Part shown: in pieces, positions 31,710 through 41,463 of the stretch
Layout: each line of letters opens with the position of its first letter
Numbering within the stretch: position 1 is the first letter of the stretch
Assembly: GCF_047638075.1 (NCBI RefSeq)
Contig: NZ_JBLJBV010000096.1
Location: 1 to 54,204, forward strand
From: UBA6197 sp047638075
GTDB lineage: Bacteria; Pseudomonadota; Alphaproteobacteria; Rhodobacterales; Rhodobacteraceae
Length of the DNA: 54,204 nucleotides
Reading direction: 5' to 3'
Notes under the pieces: generated by a model
Database searches by the model: none
The model's input: only the letters and a program-made list of their open reading frames with translations
What the model was told of the DNA's origin: nothing
Made by a program: the position numbers and the translations under genes

Positions 31710-33746
31710 ATGACCTGCCCTACCCCGCGCCACCCAAAGATCAGCCTCGCACTTTTGCTGGGGTCGGCCCTGCCGCTGGCCACCCCCGCCCTGGCGCAAG
31801 ACAGCGATATTTTTGTTCTTGACGCAATTTCGGTAATCGGCACCGGCCTGCCAACCGAGGTGCTGAAAAATCCCGCCACCATCACTGTAATTGACGGCGA
31901 GGCGCTGAAGAAAACAGCGCCGGTTTCTGTTGCTGCGCTGCTGCGCGATGTGCCGGGGGTTCATATTGCCGAACAGGGAATCGAACGTATCAGCATCCGG
32001 GGCGAAAACTCGCGCCGGGTGGCAATTTTGATTAATGGGCAAAAGCTGGCCGATCACACAGACTATGGCCCCCCGGTACTGGTGGACCCAACCACGATTG
32101 AACGGATCGAGGTGGTGCGCGGTTCATCCTCGGTTGTGTCGGGTAGCGGCGCGATTGGCGGCGTGATCAACATCGTCACGAAAAAGGGGGCCAGCACCCC
32201 GTTCAGCCTGTCGACCACAGCGGGCTATATGTCCGCAACCGACGGCTACCGTTTGTCTGCCACCGGCGCGGGCACGATCAATATGGGCGAAGGCGCGCTG
32301 GATTACCGGCTGAGCCTGGGCAAGATGGATCAGGGCGACCGCAAAACACCCGATGGCACGCTGGACAATTCGGATGTGCAAGATGAAAGCCTGTCGGCGT
32401 ATCTGGGCTACCGTCAGGGCGACCACTACTTTGGCGTCAGAACACAGGCCTATGACATCGCCTCCAACGTTTATACGGGCGATCCGAGTTTTACCCTGTC
32501 GCTGCCGCGCCGCGAGCTGCGCAAATTCTCTGCCTTTTACGAAGGCACCAATCTGACCCCTTGGCTAAACCATTTGACTGTTGACGCCTTTCGCCAGACG
32601 ATTGACCGTGAATTGGTGACCAATCTCATCCAAGGGCCCATCGGTGTCAGGTCCCGCGCGGTTGATGATCAGGCAACCTGGGGCGCCAATCTGCGCGCAG
32701 AGATGAGCTTTTCCGACACCAGCCGCACCATGGCGGGGCTGTCCTATACCGATGATCAGTTGATCGCCAACAAGACCACATCCATAAGCCGCCCTCCCCT
32801 TCCCTTGCCGATCACTACCGTCACGCGTGATGACGCCACGCTCAAAACCTTTTCTGCCTTTGCGCAGCATGAAATTGAGCTTGGCAATAATCTGACCGCC
32901 ACATTTGGCGGGCGCTGGTATGACGTTCAGGCCAGCCTTGACGCATCAACAAAAAATGGGGTCAACAACCCGCTGTTTTCAAACTCTGACAGTATGGGGC
33001 TTGTTTCGGCCGGGCTGGTCTGGTCGCCGGATGAGACGCTGGCACTGCGCGCGAACCTGTCGCAAGGCTATATCTATCCGACGCTGGGCCAGATGTTCCT
33101 GACCGCTACGGGTGGTGACCGCACAATTATCGGCAACCCCGATCTTGCGCCGGAAAAATCCACCACCTTCGAACTTGGCGGCCGGTTCGACCAAGGTGGC
33201 ACAGTAATTGATGCGACGCTGTTTTACACTGACGCCAAGGATTACATCGCCGTTGTCAACACCAGCGCGCCCGGCGCGACCCCCCGTACCGCCACCTATG
33301 AAAACGTTGACAAGGCCCGCAGCTACGGGGTCGAGCTTTTGGCCGAGCAGCACATGGATGCCTGGGGCATCACGCCCTATGCCTCGGTTGCGCTGATGCG
33401 CCGGGAACTGACCTATGCCAATAGCTTCAGCACAACCGATAGCGGCACCCCGGCCTTTTCGGGCAGTGTTGGGGTGCGCAAGGACTGGGCACTAGCCAAC
33501 GTCACAGGCACGTTCGATCTGTTCCTGCGCGGCGAATCCTCCGTCGATTTCCGGGCCGAAGATGGCGTGGTAACAGATTCGGCTGCGGGCTACGGCACAC
33601 TGAACCTGCGTTCTGACATGGTATTCAACAACGGCATCACCCTGACGGCCGAACTGAACAACATCACCGATCGCAGCTATCAGGCCTACGATCAGGCGCC
33701 AGGAACAGAACGCTCGCTCAGCCTGTTTGTCACCAAGACATTTTAA
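31710..33746 (+). CDS. TonB-dependent outer-membrane receptor, probably for heme/iron
   Basis: A 678-residue beta-barrel receptor. It has a signal peptide (SLALLLGSALPLATPALAQD), a short TonB-box-like segment IFVLDAISVIG, and a plug domain with the usual VAALLRDVPGVHI, SIRGENSRRVAILINGQ and IERIEVVRGSSSVVSGSGAIGG blocks. The barrel contains YIYPTLGQMFLTATGGDRTI and GNPDLAPEKS, resembling the FRAP/NPNL heme-receptor motifs, and ends in the C-terminal Phe (FVTKTF). The start follows AAGGATGACATC; upstream in-frame starts lack a signal peptide. HemP opposite and the exbBD-tonB operon nearby support heme uptake, though siderophores are possible. Confidence 0.88.
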   Translation: MTCPTPRHPKISLALLLGSALPLATPALAQDSDIFVLDAISVIGTGLPTEVLKNPATITVIDGEALKKTAPVSVAALLRDVPGVHIAEQGIERISIRGENSRRVAILINGQKLADHTDYGPPVLVDPTTIERIEVVRGSSSVVSGSGAIGGVINIVTKKGASTPFSLSTTAGYMSATDGYRLSATGAGTINMGEGALDYRLSLGKMDQGDRKTPDGTLDNSDVQDESLSAYLGYRQGDHYFGVRTQAYDIASNVYTGDPSFTLSLPRRELRKFSAFYEGTNLTPWLNHLTVDAFRQTIDRELVTNLIQGPIGVRSRAVDDQATWGANLRAEMSFSDTSRTMAGLSYTDDQLIANKTTSISRPPLPLPITTVTRDDATLKTFSAFAQHEIELGNNLTATFGGRWYDVQASLDASTKNGVNNPLFSNSDSMGLVSAGLVWSPDETLALRANLSQGYIYPTLGQMFLTATGGDRTIIGNPDLAPEKSTTFELGGRFDQGGTVIDATLFYTDAKDYIAVVNTSAPGATPRTATYENVDKARSYGVELLAEQHMDAWGITPYASVALMRRELTYANSFSTTDSGTPAFSGSVGVRKDWALANVTGTFDLFLRGESSVDFRAEDGVVTDSAAGYGTLNLRSDMVFNNGITLTAELNNITDRSYQAYDQAPGTERSLSLFVTKTF

Positions 33747-33898
33747 GCATGCGAAGGGGGGCCTGCCCGTCCGGTGCCGGCCCCTCCATATTGACTGCAA
33801 AACCATCGGCGCCCAGGCCCACGGCTTGCCCGGTTGCAGCTTGGCACCGGCTTTGGGAAGTGTAACCTTGGGCGCGCAATCCTGCTGCCGGAGGTTTT

Positions 33899-35011
33899 AT
33901 GGATACCGTCGATTGCATCGTTGTCGGCGCGGGGGTTGTGGGCCTTGCCTGTGCGCGCAAGCTGGCGGAATCCGGGCTTGAGACGATCATACTGGAGCGG
34001 GCCGGTGCCTATGGTACCGAAACCAGCTCACGCAACTCCGAAGTGGTGCATGCCGGGATCTACTACCCCACGGGCAGCCTGAAGGCTCGGCTTTGTGTTA
34101 CCGGTCGCGCGCAGCTTTATGATTATGCCGTTCGCAAGGGGGTGCCGCACCACCGCTGCGGCAAACTGATCGTGGCGACCAGCGCAGCGCAGGATGCAGG
34201 GCTTGCCGCCATTGCCGAAAGGGCCGCCGCCTGCGGGGTCACTGATCTTTCCCTGCTTGACCGGGCAGAGGCGCAGCGCATGGAACCCGCCCTGAACTGC
34301 ACCTCGGCGCTGCTGTCCCCTTCAACCGGGATCATCGACAGCCATGCGCTGATGCGCGCGCTTTTGGGCGATGCCGAGGCGGCGGGCGCGGTGCTAAGCC
34401 TTAACAGCGAAGTGACCGGCGGGCAGATCCGCGAGGGGCTGTTCGTGCTACGCACCCGTGACACCCAAACCGGCGAAGATTTCACGCTTGCCGCGCGGCA
34501 TCTGGTCAACGCCGCCGGGCTATGGGCCAGCGGGGTGGCGGCGTCACTGGACGGATTGCCCGCGCGTCATGTGCCACAAACGCGCTTTGCACGGGGCAGC
34601 TATTTTGCGGTGCCGGGGCGCGCGGCCTTTTCGCGGCTGATCTATCCGGTGCCGGAACCGGGCGGGCTGGGCGTGCATCTGACGCTGGATTTGGGCGGCA
34701 ACATGCGTTTTGGCCCCGATGTCGAATGGATCGACAGTATTGATTACCGCACATCGGACGCACGGCGCGATCATTTCGTGACCGAGATCCGCAAATACTG
34801 GCCCGCCTTGCCGGCTGATGCGTTAGCACCCACCTATTGCGGCATCCGGCCCAAACTTTCTGGCCCCGGCGAGCCGGCGGCAGATTTCAGCATCCAGGGC
34901 CCCGCGCAGCACGGCGTTGCCGGGCTGATCAATCTGTTCGGCATCGAAAGCCCGGGGCTGACGGCCTCTTTGGCCATCGCGGATGAGGTGGCGCGCGGGC
35001 TGGCGCGGTAG
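33899..35011 (+). CDS. FAD-dependent oxidoreductase (DAO family, L-2-hydroxyglutarate oxidase-like)
   Basis: A 370-residue flavoprotein. The N-terminal FAD motif is CIVVGAGVVGLACARKLAE, followed by the LhgO-like SSRNSEVVHAGIYYPTGSLKA and VNAAGLWAS. Near the C terminus it has CGIRPKLSGPG and NLFGIESPGLTASLAIA, also typical of L-2-hydroxyglutarate dehydrogenase-type proteins and their short paralogues. It would oxidise a 2-hydroxy acid or amino acid and pass electrons on. GGAGG lies 4 bp before the ATG. It is convergent with the TRAP transporter genes, with only a few bases between the stops. Confidence 0.85.
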   Translation: MDTVDCIVVGAGVVGLACARKLAESGLETIILERAGAYGTETSSRNSEVVHAGIYYPTGSLKARLCVTGRAQLYDYAVRKGVPHHRCGKLIVATSAAQDAGLAAIAERAAACGVTDLSLLDRAEAQRMEPALNCTSALLSPSTGIIDSHALMRALLGDAEAAGAVLSLNSEVTGGQIREGLFVLRTRDTQTGEDFTLAARHLVNAAGLWASGVAASLDGLPARHVPQTRFARGSYFAVPGRAAFSRLIYPVPEPGGLGVHLTLDLGGNMRFGPDVEWIDSIDYRTSDARRDHFVTEIRKYWPALPADALAPTYCGIRPKLSGPGEPAADFSIQGPAQHGVAGLINLFGIESPGLTASLAIADEVARGLAR

Positions 35012-35020
35012 GCCAACGGC

Positions 35021-37108
35021 TTACCGCGCGACCCGCCGCACGGGCCAGACCCCCATCATCTGCCGCAAGATGATCGGGATCATCAGCGCAATGCCCAGCG
35101 CCGTTGCCATCAGATCCGGCGCCACCAGCAGCAATGCCGCCAGCACCAAAACGACCCGCTCAATCAGATGAAGCGGCGCGAACAGCCAGTTCGACACCGC
35201 CGAGGCCAGCGCCCAGATACCCAAGGCGGCCCCCCCGGCGGCAAGGAAAAACGCCCCCCAGGTGAACCCGTCCGTAACCAGCAACAGCGACGGCGAAAAC
35301 GCAAAGACGAAGGGCACCAACACTTTGCCCATCCCCAACCTGAATGCGGTATTCCCGGCCTTGAAGGCGTTGCCCCCCGCAATACCCGCCGCCGCATAGG
35401 CCGCCATCGCCACAGGTGGCGTGATGTCCGCCAGCACCCCGTAGTAGAAGACAAAGAAATGCGCGACCAGCGGCTGCACCCCCAATAGCCCCAGGATGGG
35501 CGCGGCGACCGCCACCATGATGATGTAATTCGCCGTCGTCGGAATTCCGCAACCCATCAGGATGCAGACCACCGCCGTCAGCAACAGCGTGAACAGCAGC
35601 GTCAGCGCCCCGACGCCCATCACCTCAAACGGCAGCACCGACAGCCACCCCGACACCGACGTGGCCCAATCAGCGGCAACGCCAGTGACCATGTAGGCGA
35701 TCTTGAAGCCCACGCCGGTCAGCGTCACCACGCCGATCACGACCCCCACCAAAGCCGCCGCAGCGGTGATCGCCAGCGACTGTTTGGCGCCCAGAACAAA
35801 CCCTTCCCACAGATCCTCGGCCGCCGCGCGCAACCCGCGCACCACGCCCATTGCGATCAGCTTTTGCACCAACAGAACTGCGATACAGGAGGTGATTGCC
35901 CAGAACGCAGCGGCAAAGGGCGTGCGCCCGCTAAGCAGCACCACGATCAGCAAGATAAGTGGCACCGTCGACAGCCAGCCTGATTTGAACACGCGCCAGG
36001 CATTGGGCAGCTCATCCCGGCTCAGGCCGCGCAGGCCCAGGCGGCGGGCCTCAAGGTGGACCTGCACCAGCACCCCAAAAAAGTGCATGAAGGCCGGCAC
36101 CAGCGCCGCTGTCAGAATCGTGGTCAGCGGCAGACCCAGATACTCGATCATCAGGAACGCGACAGCGCCCATGACCGGTGGCGTGATCTGCCCCCCGGTC
36201 GAGGCAGCCGCCTCAACCGCCGCTGCAAAGTGGCGCGGATAGCCAATGCGGATCATCGCCGGAATGGTCAGCGCCCCCGTCGTCACCGTATTGGCAATGG
36301 ACGACCCGGAAATCGACCCCAGCATCGCAGACGACAGCACCGCAACCTTGGCAGGCCCGCCCGCATATCGCCCCGCCAGCGCCGAGGCGAGGTCAATGAA
36401 CAACTGCCCCAGCCCGATCTTGGTCGCCATCACGCCAAACAGCACGAAATGGAACACATAGGTTGCAATCACCCCCAGCGCGGTGCCGTAAATACCCTGC
36501 GACGTCAGATAAAGATGGTTGACGATATTGGACCAACTTGCCCCCGGATGCACCAGTATCCCCGGCATCGAACGGCCAAAATAGGCATAGGCCATGAACA
36601 GGATCGCAATCACCGGCAGCGGCCAGCCCATGGATCTGCGCGTCGCCTCCAACAGCACGACAATCAAGATGGTGCCCATCACAATGTCGATCGGCAGCGG
36701 GTTGCCCACGCGAAACGCAAGCTGGTCATAGATCCACGGCACATAAAGCGCCGCCACCGCCCCGGCGATAGCCAGCACCCAATCCGCCAGCGGTAACCCA
36801 AACGGGGCCAATATCCCGGCGCGCACGGGCCGGTCGGAAAAGGCCGAAAAGCTGAGAAATACCAGAAAAATCGTAACCGCCATATGGATGCCGCGGTGCG
36901 TCGTTGCCCGCGGAATACCGTAACCGGCGGTGTAGAAGTGATAACATGACAGCAAAAACATGATCGTCGCTGACAGGATCGTCAGCGACCGGCCAAGACT
37001 GCGAAACCGCATTTCGGGGTCAAACCGTTCTTCAAGCTTGGCCAGGTCCGCTGTTGTCAGAACAGGCGGGTCACCCGCGGCTTCGGTCTTGTCATGCTTT
37101 TCGTTCAT
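35021..37108 (-). CDS. TRAP transporter fused permease (4TM/12TM, TAXI type)
   Basis: A 695-residue inner-membrane protein in which the small DctQ-like and large DctM-like subunits are fused. It has about 16 or more hydrophobic segments. Recognisable blocks are SAMLGSISGSSIANTVTTGALTIP and GQITPPVMGAVAFLMIEYLG in the M part, later GCGIPTTANYIIM and ADITPPVAMAAYAAAGIAG. It imports an organic acid or related solute with a sodium gradient, working with the TAXI binding protein encoded 76 bp upstream. It is second in a two-gene operon. Confidence 0.94.
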   Translation of the reverse strand: MNEKHDKTEAAGDPPVLTTADLAKLEERFDPEMRFRSLGRSLTILSATIMFLLSCYHFYTAGYGIPRATTHRGIHMAVTIFLVFLSFSAFSDRPVRAGILAPFGLPLADWVLAIAGAVAALYVPWIYDQLAFRVGNPLPIDIVMGTILIVVLLEATRRSMGWPLPVIAILFMAYAYFGRSMPGILVHPGASWSNIVNHLYLTSQGIYGTALGVIATYVFHFVLFGVMATKIGLGQLFIDLASALAGRYAGGPAKVAVLSSAMLGSISGSSIANTVTTGALTIPAMIRIGYPRHFAAAVEAAASTGGQITPPVMGAVAFLMIEYLGLPLTTILTAALVPAFMHFFGVLVQVHLEARRLGLRGLSRDELPNAWRVFKSGWLSTVPLILLIVVLLSGRTPFAAAFWAITSCIAVLLVQKLIAMGVVRGLRAAAEDLWEGFVLGAKQSLAITAAAALVGVVIGVVTLTGVGFKIAYMVTGVAADWATSVSGWLSVLPFEVMGVGALTLLFTLLLTAVVCILMGCGIPTTANYIIMVAVAAPILGLLGVQPLVAHFFVFYYGVLADITPPVAMAAYAAAGIAGGNAFKAGNTAFRLGMGKVLVPFVFAFSPSLLLVTDGFTWGAFFLAAGGAALGIWALASAVSNWLFAPLHLIERVVLVLAALLLVAPDLMATALGIALMIPIILRQMMGVWPVRRVAR

Positions 37109-37184
37109 CTATCCCGCCTCTGAAAATGCGAACGCAGGGCCACCCGTGTATGGCCGCCCTGCGCAATGGCTCGCCTCGTCTGGC

Positions 37185-38192
37185 TTACTTCAGCAGGCCG
37201 GCTTCCTTGTAGAAACGCTCGGCCCCCGGATGCAGTGGAATACCCACACCCGCCAGCGCGGTCTCGGCGCGGATCAGCTTGCCTTTGGCGTGACCTGCAT
37301 CAAACTGCTTGCGGGTGTTTTCGTTCCACAGCGCCTTGGTGATGCCGTAGATCAGTTCTTCGGGCTGGTCGGCGCTGGTGATCCACTGGGCGCCTACCGA
37401 CAGGGTTGGGGTGTCTACGTCCACGCCCTGATAGGTGCCGGCCGGCACCATATCGCTGGCAAAGAAGGGATACTTCTCACAGGTGTCGCCCGCCTCTTCG
37501 CAGCGGATCGGCACCAGCGTCACAGGATGCTGGCTGGCCAGTTCGGCAATCGCGCCGGCCGGAAAGCCGCCCACGAAAAAGAACGCATCCATCGCGCCGT
37601 CGCGCATCCGGTCAGCGGCCTGATCGGGCTTCAAAAATTCAGCCTGAACGTCATCCTCGCTTAGGCCATAGCCCTCAAGGATGATCCGCGCATCGACCAG
37701 CGTGCCAGAGCCGGGCTCGTCCATCGACACTTTCTTGCCCTTCAGGTCTGCCACACCGGAAATGCCCGCATCGGCGCGCGCGACCAGATGGATGCTTTCG
37801 GGGTAAAGGTTTGCAATCGCACGCAGTTTTTCGACTGCGGGTTTGCCTTCCCAGATCCCGGTGCCGCTATAGGCCCAGCTTGCCACGTCCGACTGCGCAA
37901 AGCCGGATTCCAGCGTGCCACCGGCAATCGCGTTCACGTTCGCCACCGAACCGTTGGCCGCCAAAGCCGAGGCCACCAGCCCCGGCACGCCGCACGATCC
38001 GCCCTGATCGCATTCGCGCGACCCCGGCGGGTTTGAAATCGCGTTGGCGATCAGCCCACCGATCGGATAGTAGGTGCCTGCCGTGCCGCCGGTGCCAATG
38101 CGGAAAAAGGTCATATCCTGTGCCACCGCAGGGCCAGTCGTCAGACCCAGGGCCATCACAAGGCCCACAATGGCGTTGAAACGTTTCGTCAT
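37185..38192 (-). CDS. TAXI-family TRAP transporter substrate-binding protein
   Basis: A 335-residue periplasmic binding protein with a signal peptide (MTKRFNAIVGLVMALGLTTG, cleavage after AVAQ). The mature start has the TAXI signature FFRIGTGGTAGTYYPIGGLIA, and there are further blocks EPGSGTLVDARIILEGYG and GAMDAFFFVGGFPAGAIAEL. TAXI proteins are known for glutamate, 2-oxoglutarate and similar acids, but the ligand here is unknown. GGAGAAGG before the ATG supports the start. It is first in the operon with the fused permease. Confidence 0.94.
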   Translation of the reverse strand: MTKRFNAIVGLVMALGLTTGPAVAQDMTFFRIGTGGTAGTYYPIGGLIANAISNPPGSRECDQGGSCGVPGLVASALAANGSVANVNAIAGGTLESGFAQSDVASWAYSGTGIWEGKPAVEKLRAIANLYPESIHLVARADAGISGVADLKGKKVSMDEPGSGTLVDARIILEGYGLSEDDVQAEFLKPDQAADRMRDGAMDAFFFVGGFPAGAIAELASQHPVTLVPIRCEEAGDTCEKYPFFASDMVPAGTYQGVDVDTPTLSVGAQWITSADQPEELIYGITKALWNENTRKQFDAGHAKGKLIRAETALAGVGIPLHPGAERFYKEAGLLK

Positions 38193-38301
38193 AATCCTTC
38201 TCCCGTCGTGCAATAGGTTATCGTCACACTTGACCGGATGACTTTAGAGGCACCCTTTGGCTTGGCGCAACCCGGTATTGCGTGGCGGTCACCGCATCGC
38301 C

Positions 38302-39681
38302 CTAGGGTGCGGCAAACCCGGCCAGCACCGACCGGATACCGGCCACGCCCTCGGCCACACGCGCGGCGTTACCCTTGGCCTCGACGTTCAACCGCACCAC
38401 GGGCTCGGTGTTGGACGCCCGCAGGTTGAAACGCCAATCCTCAAAGGTAAGGCTCATCCCGTCCATATCCTCGACCATCAGCGCGCCGGGGGCATAGGCC
38501 GCGCGCACGGCGGCCATTGCCGCCACCGGGTCCGACAGCCGAAAGTTGATTTCACCGGATGACGGAAATCTTGCCCGCCTGTCGGCCACCAAATCGGCCA
38601 GGCTGGTGCCGCTACGGCCCATCAGCTCCGCCACCAAAAGCCAGGGGATCATGCCGCTGTCGCAATAGGCAAAATCCCGAAAATAGTGGTGAGCAGACAT
38701 TTCTCCGCCGTAAACAGCGCCCGTTTCGCGCATCTTCTGTTTGATAAAGACATGTCCGGTCGCCGACAGAACAGCCCGCCCCCCGGCCTTTGCCACCACA
38801 TCAAGCGTATTAAGCACCACACGAGGGTCATGCACGATCTGTTCGCCGGGGTGCTTTTCCAGAAACACCGCCGCCAGCAGGCCCAGAATATACTCGCCAT
38901 CAATGAACTGCCCGTCTGCGTCAAAGAAAAAGCAGCGGTCGAAATCGCCATCCCATGCCACGCCCATATCGGCGCCGTGGGCGCGCACCGCATTTGCGGT
39001 GATCGGCTGGTTCTCGGGCAAAAGCGGGTTGGGGATGCCGTTTGGAAAACTTCCATCCGGGTCATGGTGCATCCGGACAAAGCGCAAGGGCGCGCCATGG
39101 GCCTCAAGTTCGACTGCCACGGCGTCGAACGCCGGGCCCGCCACGCCATTGCCGGAATTGACAAGAATGGTCAGCGGGCGCAGCGCCGCCGGGTCCACAA
39201 ACTTCATCACCGTCTGCACATAGGCAGCCCGTGCGTGGGTTGCATCGCGGCGCACGCCCCCCCGCTGCGGGGCGGCAAATTCGCCGCTTTCGGCAAGGCG
39301 GCGCACCGCGCCCAAGGTGCGGTCGGGGTCAATGGGGGTGGCATGGGGGCCAACCAGTTTCATCCCGTTATAGTCGATCGGGTTGTGCGATGCTGTGACC
39401 TCAATCCCGCCATCGGCACCAAAATGATGCGTTGCGTGATACATCTCTTCGGTGCCCGCCAGGCCGATATCCAGCACCTCTGCACCGCTTTCCAACAGCC
39501 CTTCAATCAGCGCCTCGGCCAACGGACCCGAGCTTTCGCGGCAATCGCGGCCCACCACCACACGGCGCGCCGCCAGCACCTCGCAAAAGGCACGGCCAAT
39601 GCGTTTCGCGATAGCCGGGTCAAGATCAACGCCGACCCGGCCCCGGATGTCATAGGTCTTGAAACAGGTCAGTTCTTGCAC
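38302..39681 (-). CDS. manB: phosphomannomutase/phosphoglucomutase
   Basis: A 459-residue alpha-D-phosphohexomutase interconverting mannose 6-phosphate and mannose 1-phosphate (and possibly the glucose forms). It has the four-domain order: FKTYDIRGRVG at the start, the catalytic phosphoserine loop VTASHNPIDYNGMK near residue 97, metal-binding DGDFDRCFFFD near 238, sugar-binding GGEMSAHHYF near 316, and phosphate-binding RASNTEPVVRLNVEA near 418. The GTG start at 39681 is chosen because GGAGGGG lies just upstream and the conserved sequence begins there. It pairs with the guanylyltransferase gene beside it to make GDP-mannose for surface polysaccharides. Confidence 0.92.
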   Translation of the reverse strand: MQELTCFKTYDIRGRVGVDLDPAIAKRIGRAFCEVLAARRVVVGRDCRESSGPLAEALIEGLLESGAEVLDIGLAGTEEMYHATHHFGADGGIEVTASHNPIDYNGMKLVGPHATPIDPDRTLGAVRRLAESGEFAAPQRGGVRRDATHARAAYVQTVMKFVDPAALRPLTILVNSGNGVAGPAFDAVAVELEAHGAPLRFVRMHHDPDGSFPNGIPNPLLPENQPITANAVRAHGADMGVAWDGDFDRCFFFDADGQFIDGEYILGLLAAVFLEKHPGEQIVHDPRVVLNTLDVVAKAGGRAVLSATGHVFIKQKMRETGAVYGGEMSAHHYFRDFAYCDSGMIPWLLVAELMGRSGTSLADLVADRRARFPSSGEINFRLSDPVAAMAAVRAAYAPGALMVEDMDGMSLTFEDWRFNLRASNTEPVVRLNVEAKGNAARVAEGVAGIRSVLAGFAAP

Positions 39682-39772
39682 CCGCGCCCCTCCGTTTATC
39701 ACTGGCTGGGACCTGGGTTACCCCGGCCCCGTTCGGATCAACATATCCGCCCGCCAAAGCCGTGACCAGCGC

Positions 39773-41206
39773 TCAGCACGCGGCAATATGCGCGACTTCC
39801 CGAGGCAGCGGGGCGGCATCGGCGGCGGTATCTTCGCCCGCCCCCGCGATGCCATTTCCGACCTGCATCACAACCCAAACAGCAGGCACGTCGCCCGGAT
39901 TCTCAACCGTCACGGCCGCGCCCGGCGCAACGTCAACCGCTTGAAAAACGGCCACTTTGCGCAGCCATTCGCCCTGCACAAGCTGTGCTTCGCCCGATAC
40001 CAGCCGCCAGGTTTCACCCCAGCCCAGCGGGGCCTGTGTATGCATCACCCCCCCCGGATACAGCACCACCCGGCGCAACGTATAGCCTAACCCTGCGGCC
40101 AGAACCTCGACCGTGCCGCCTGCCAAATGACGCAGCGTCGCATTGCCAGCGCCGGCACCCAACCCAAGCACCTCGACCACGCGGCGCACCTCTTGCGCGC
40201 ATCTGCGGTCTGCAACCAGTACCGCATCCGGGGTCGATACCGCGATGATCCCCTCCAACCCCATACCGATCAGCGCCGGCCCACCGCCATCCGCGTGCAA
40301 CAGCGTATCACGGCACCCCAGCGCCTGCGCCGCGCCTACGGTTGCGACACCCTCTGCATCGGGCGCGCTGGCACGCCAGACCGCCTCCCAACTGCCCAAA
40401 TCAGACCACTCGCCGGTATAGCGCACGACCGACAGGTTTTTGGCATGTTCCATCACCGCGTAATCAACTGAAACCGCCTCTGTCTTGGCCCATGGCGCGG
40501 GGGCAAGGCGCAAAGACCCAAGGTCGGCCCGCGCATCCGCCAAGGCGGCCTGAACCGGCCCGAAAAGCTGTGGCGCGTGAGCGCGAAACGCAGCCAGCAT
40601 CGTCGCTGCGGTGGCAAGGAATATCCCCGCGTTCCAAAGGTATTGGCCGGATGCCACCATGCGCGCCGCCTCATCCGGTGCAGGTTTTTCAACAAACCGG
40701 CGCACCCGGCACAAGGCCGACATATCCCTTGTTTCCAGATAGCCAAAGCCGGTTTCTGCCCGGGTCGGGGAAATACCAAAGGTAACCAGATCACCCGCCA
40801 ACGCCGCCGCAACCCCGGTTGCCACCACCGCACGAAACGCCGCCTCGTCCGGGATAACGTGATCCGAGGGCACGACCAACATCAACCGGCCGGGGTCAAC
40901 TGCCGCCAAATGCAGCGCGGCCGCCAGTATCGCGGGCGCGGTATTGCGCCCCTCTGGTTCCAGCAGAACCGGGCCCGGATCAACCCCGACAGCCGCCAAC
41001 TGTTTGGCCACAATAAAGCGAAAGTCAGTGTGGGTAATGATAAGCGGGGCAGCAAACCCAGAACCGTGTAGCCGCCGGGCCGTAAGCTGAAAAAGGGTTT
41101 GATCGCCACAAATTACAGCGAACTGCTTGGGCAGGCTTGCGCGTGACAAAGGCCAGAGCCGTGTTCCCGCGCCACCACACAACAAAACCGGCGTGATGAG
41201 GCGCAT
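39773..41206 (-). CDS. manC: mannose-1-phosphate guanylyltransferase / mannose-6-phosphate isomerase
   Basis: A 477-residue type II bifunctional enzyme. The N-terminal nucleotidyltransferase domain has LLCGGAGTRLWPLSRASLPKQF and, around residue 165, FVEKPAPDEA with SGQYLWNAGIF. The C-terminal cupin domain (about 350 onward) holds the isomerase block GVMHTQAPLGWGETWRLVSG, but the usual HHHR of that block is changed to MHTQ, so the isomerase half may be inactive. It makes GDP-mannose from mannose 1-phosphate and GTP. GGAG lies 7-8 bp before the ATG. It is 91 bp upstream of the mutase gene in the same direction, suggesting an operon. Confidence 0.9.
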   Translation of the reverse strand: MRLITPVLLCGGAGTRLWPLSRASLPKQFAVICGDQTLFQLTARRLHGSGFAAPLIITHTDFRFIVAKQLAAVGVDPGPVLLEPEGRNTAPAILAAALHLAAVDPGRLMLVVPSDHVIPDEAAFRAVVATGVAAALAGDLVTFGISPTRAETGFGYLETRDMSALCRVRRFVEKPAPDEAARMVASGQYLWNAGIFLATAATMLAAFRAHAPQLFGPVQAALADARADLGSLRLAPAPWAKTEAVSVDYAVMEHAKNLSVVRYTGEWSDLGSWEAVWRASAPDAEGVATVGAAQALGCRDTLLHADGGGPALIGMGLEGIIAVSTPDAVLVADRRCAQEVRRVVEVLGLGAGAGNATLRHLAGGTVEVLAAGLGYTLRRVVLYPGGVMHTQAPLGWGETWRLVSGEAQLVQGEWLRKVAVFQAVDVAPGAAVTVENPGDVPAVWVVMQVGNGIAGAGEDTAADAAPLPREVAHIAAC

Positions 41207-41301
41207 AATCTACTCCGTTGATCAATCGACCATCGGCACTCTAACTGCTTCATCACAAAAAACAACCATAAGGAGAGTTTTGAAATTATCGCGCCAAAAT
41301 T

Positions 41302-41463
41302 ATGACCCCCATCCCTTTACTGTTACAACCGGACTTCATTGCGCGCACGATGTCAGCCAATTATATAGATGGCGTATACCGCCCGACATTCTCAGACCGT
41401 GTTGGGGCAGCGCTGCACCGCATCCGGACCGAAGAAATTTGTATTGAACGGGGTCAAGCATGA
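41302..41463 (+). CDS. possible 53-residue small protein before the MOSC gene
   Basis: An ORF starting MTPIPLLLQPDFIARTMSAN and ending ICIERGQA, whose TGA overlaps the next ATG as ATGA. The overlap and protein-like composition are in favour. Against it, no ribosome site lies near the ATG (an AAGGAG is 26 bp upstream) and GC3 is lower than in the neighbours. No family was recognised. Confidence 0.3.
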   Translation: MTPIPLLLQPDFIARTMSANYIDGVYRPTFSDRVGAALHRIRTEEICIERGQA

